Assembly (NCBI GenBank): GCA_963070105.1
Contig: OY718806.1
Span: 2,824,865-2,888,864 of the forward strand
Source of the DNA: Litomosoides sigmodontis
Taxonomy: Eukaryota > Nematoda > Chromadorea > Rhabditida > Onchocercidae
Reading direction: 5' to 3'
Length of the DNA: 64,000 nucleotides
Part shown: one piece after another, positions 62,232 through 64,000 of the stretch
How positions within the stretch are numbered: the stretch's first letter is position 1
How the letters are laid out: each line of letters starts with the position of its first letter
Position numbers and translations under genes: made by a program
Notes under the pieces: generated by a model
Told to the model about the DNA's origin: nothing
Database searches by the model: none
What the model saw: only the letters and a program-made list of their open reading frames with translations

Positions 62232-63583
62232 AACCTTGAAATTTTAAATATTAACAAAACCAATTCATAGACAATGCACTGCAGTCCAGCGCAGAAAGCT
62301 GACAATGCTACTTTCTTCAGATAAGTAGGTCTTAGGACTGTAAAAAAAACTAGACAAATATCAATATTTTCTTTTTTTTGGAGAACGACATACGAGTGAA
62401 AAGCGTTCATAAAATATCGCATCTCTGGATGAAGCTGCAACATAATATAAGCTTGACTGTTTGCAAAAAACGGAATTCATAGCAAGATGTATTGTACAAC
62501 TCCTAGATGTAAAACACACACACACACACACAGTCGGTGTGCATCACTGACCAAATGAACTGAACTGATGAGATAGAATGAACATGATTGAGCTTGGGCA
62601 TTAGCTTGACGATATCTTCAATAAAACTCCTGTAGAATTACTTATAATAATATGAACGAAAGAAATGGGAAATGATTGAAATTTAGCTAATTAAGTCAAG
62701 TCCCAAAAAAATACAAACATGTTGCATTTCATATAGAACAAAAAAATTCACATAGACAAAAGAAAACCAAAAGATCCATCCACCGATGACACATTTCATA
62801 CGGAACAAAGAAATCCATCACTGCCACTTACCAGAAATTCACGGAAATGGGCTTGAATGCGGTTTGCCAATTTGACACACGTTAGCTGCTGCTGTTGTCC
62901 GTTGACATTGGTGAGTGCGTGAGTGACGTATTAGGTTAGTTTTTCGTGTGTTTCAGCTGTGTGAAAAGGATGCTTGAGCAGTTCAAAAATTAGAGTAAGG
63001 GAGAGAAAGAGGAAGTAGGGATGAAATGGATGGAAACAGTTCAGTGGAACAAGGATTGATTTCTGTTTTTGGCATAGAATTGGCAATAAAATATTCCGCA
63101 TTCTTTTGAAATGTGCATTGTAACTCACGGAAATCCATCCTTAAGCTTATATATGCGTCACAGCTTATCATTGTAGTCTTTACTAGATCTGTCGCACAGC
63201 GTTATCAATTACTTTTCCCGTCTTAATGGCAGAGGTTCCATTCGCGGAGGATTGTGAAATGGAAAATATCCATCCATACATCACCTTACTATATAAGCTT
63301 ATCTATGATTTATAACCTTAAATTTGGTTTCATCGGTGCATTCTGTTTCTGAAAACTGGAAATGTTGATATAATTACCGCGAAGGCTTGGTGGCATCATA
63401 TGGTCGTTATGGAAGATTAAAGGTTGTGCTGCGATATACAGACATTGTGACAGGTGTAGCAGGCAAATGAAAAAAGTCATGTTTTGTAATTAGTTTATTG
63501 TAAGAATAGTTTATGCGTAATAAATTTTTCAGGATATTGAAGGTGCTGTTCTGTGTTAGATTAGATGTTCTTCGTGCTATACT
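62232..63583. other. Divergent intergenic region between MTMR9 and O-GlcNAcase
   Basis: About 1.35 kb between two head-to-head genes, expected to contain both promoters. A short CA repeat lies at about 62515-62531. I see no coding exon. Confidence 0.6.
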
Positions 63584-63908
63584 ATGCAGACACGTTCTAA
63601 AACGAAGGCCGAAAAGCAGCGCCGTGCGGCACAGTTCCTGTGCGGTATTATTGAAGGTTGAGAAAAGCTAAAGTTCATTATATATATATATATATAGTAT
63701 CATTTTTTAGCTTGTTTAACTGCATTTGGTATTTGTTTAATAAAAAAGTCGGTTTGAAACAGGTTTCTATGGACGACCGTGGACAGCAGATCAGCGGAGA
63801 GATTTATTCGCCAGGATGAAACGCCTGGGAATGAACACTTACATTTACGCCCCAAAGGACGACCTGAAGCACAGAGCTGAGTGGAGGCAGTTGTATAATT
63901 CTGATGAA
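63584..63908 (+). CDS. OGA: O-GlcNAcase (GH84), N-terminal fragment
   Basis: Two exons, 63584-63656 and 63763-63908, join in phase; the rest lies beyond the window. OGA removes O-linked N-acetylglucosamine from nuclear and cytosolic proteins, reversing OGT. After a short basic leader (MQTRSKTKAEKQRR) the start of the GH84 barrel is plain: [33 protein letters not shown] and KHRAEWRQLY, all near-invariant in the family. The catalytic Asp pair lies further downstream and cannot be judged. The next exon probably begins just before the window's end: an acceptor-like TTACAGAG at about 63982-63989 is followed by a frame reading LLQS. The gene is head-to-head with MTMR9. Confidence 0.93.
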
Positions 63909-64000
63909 GTAGGTTGGTGGTTTGTGAATCAACAATAACGAAGGCAAAAGTTTGGGATGGAAATCTAAGTTTGTTCACTTACAGAGTTATTACAATCTCT

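Overview
The window is spliced eukaryotic genomic DNA, AT-rich (judged by eye), with short exons of mostly 50-250 bp. Most acceptors read as T-rich runs ending in TTTCAG. Several start codons sit 0-5 bases after such an acceptor with no exon visible upstream, as expected for spliced-leader trans-splicing. With the gene families present this points to a nematode. A parasitic (clade III/spirurid) worm is a guess I cannot prove. I see no bacterial operon, phage, CRISPR array, rRNA or tRNA.

Layout, left to right. (1) 1-801 +: C-terminal end of a Piccolo/RIM/clarinet-type C2 protein of the synaptic active zone. (2) 2777-4855 +: homocysteine S-methyltransferase. (3) 6095-8733 +: Integrator subunit 14. 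(4) 10012-13458 +: Golgi-type NTPDase (apyrase). (5) 15733-18034 -: NDRG-family pseudo-hydrolase. (6) 18.0-26.4 kb: gene-poor, microsatellite-rich tract. (7) 26400-30672 -: R3HCC1/R3HCC1L-like protein. (8) 33612-37257 +: incomplete model of a secreted or membrane protein resembling TPM/MOLO-1 proteins. (9) 37.8-40.2 kb -: fragments of an unidentified gene. (10) 41713-48079 +: MIOS, a GATOR2 subunit of the TORC1 amino-acid pathway. (11) 49309-52102 -: two-pore-domain (TWK) potassium channel. (12) 55396-57062 +: small secreted cysteine-rich LRR-like protein. (13) 58058-62231 -: MTMR9-type myotubularin pseudophosphatase. (14) 63584-end +: N-terminus of O-GlcNAcase, cut by the window edge.

The genes are not an operon or a pathway cluster. 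They are mostly housekeeping and neuronal genes on both strands, separated by 1-8 kb. Exon limits were set by hand from splice consensus, reading phase and family similarity; in most genes every junction is phase-consistent, and I name those that are not. The least ordinary points are two GC-AG introns, both with GCAAGT donors; a CA tract facing a TG tract; a short secreted LRR-like protein; a divergent TPM-like gene whose middle I could not resolve; and unassigned exon-like pieces at 24.9-25.2 and 37.8-40.2 kb. I did not find a convincing new multi-gene system.
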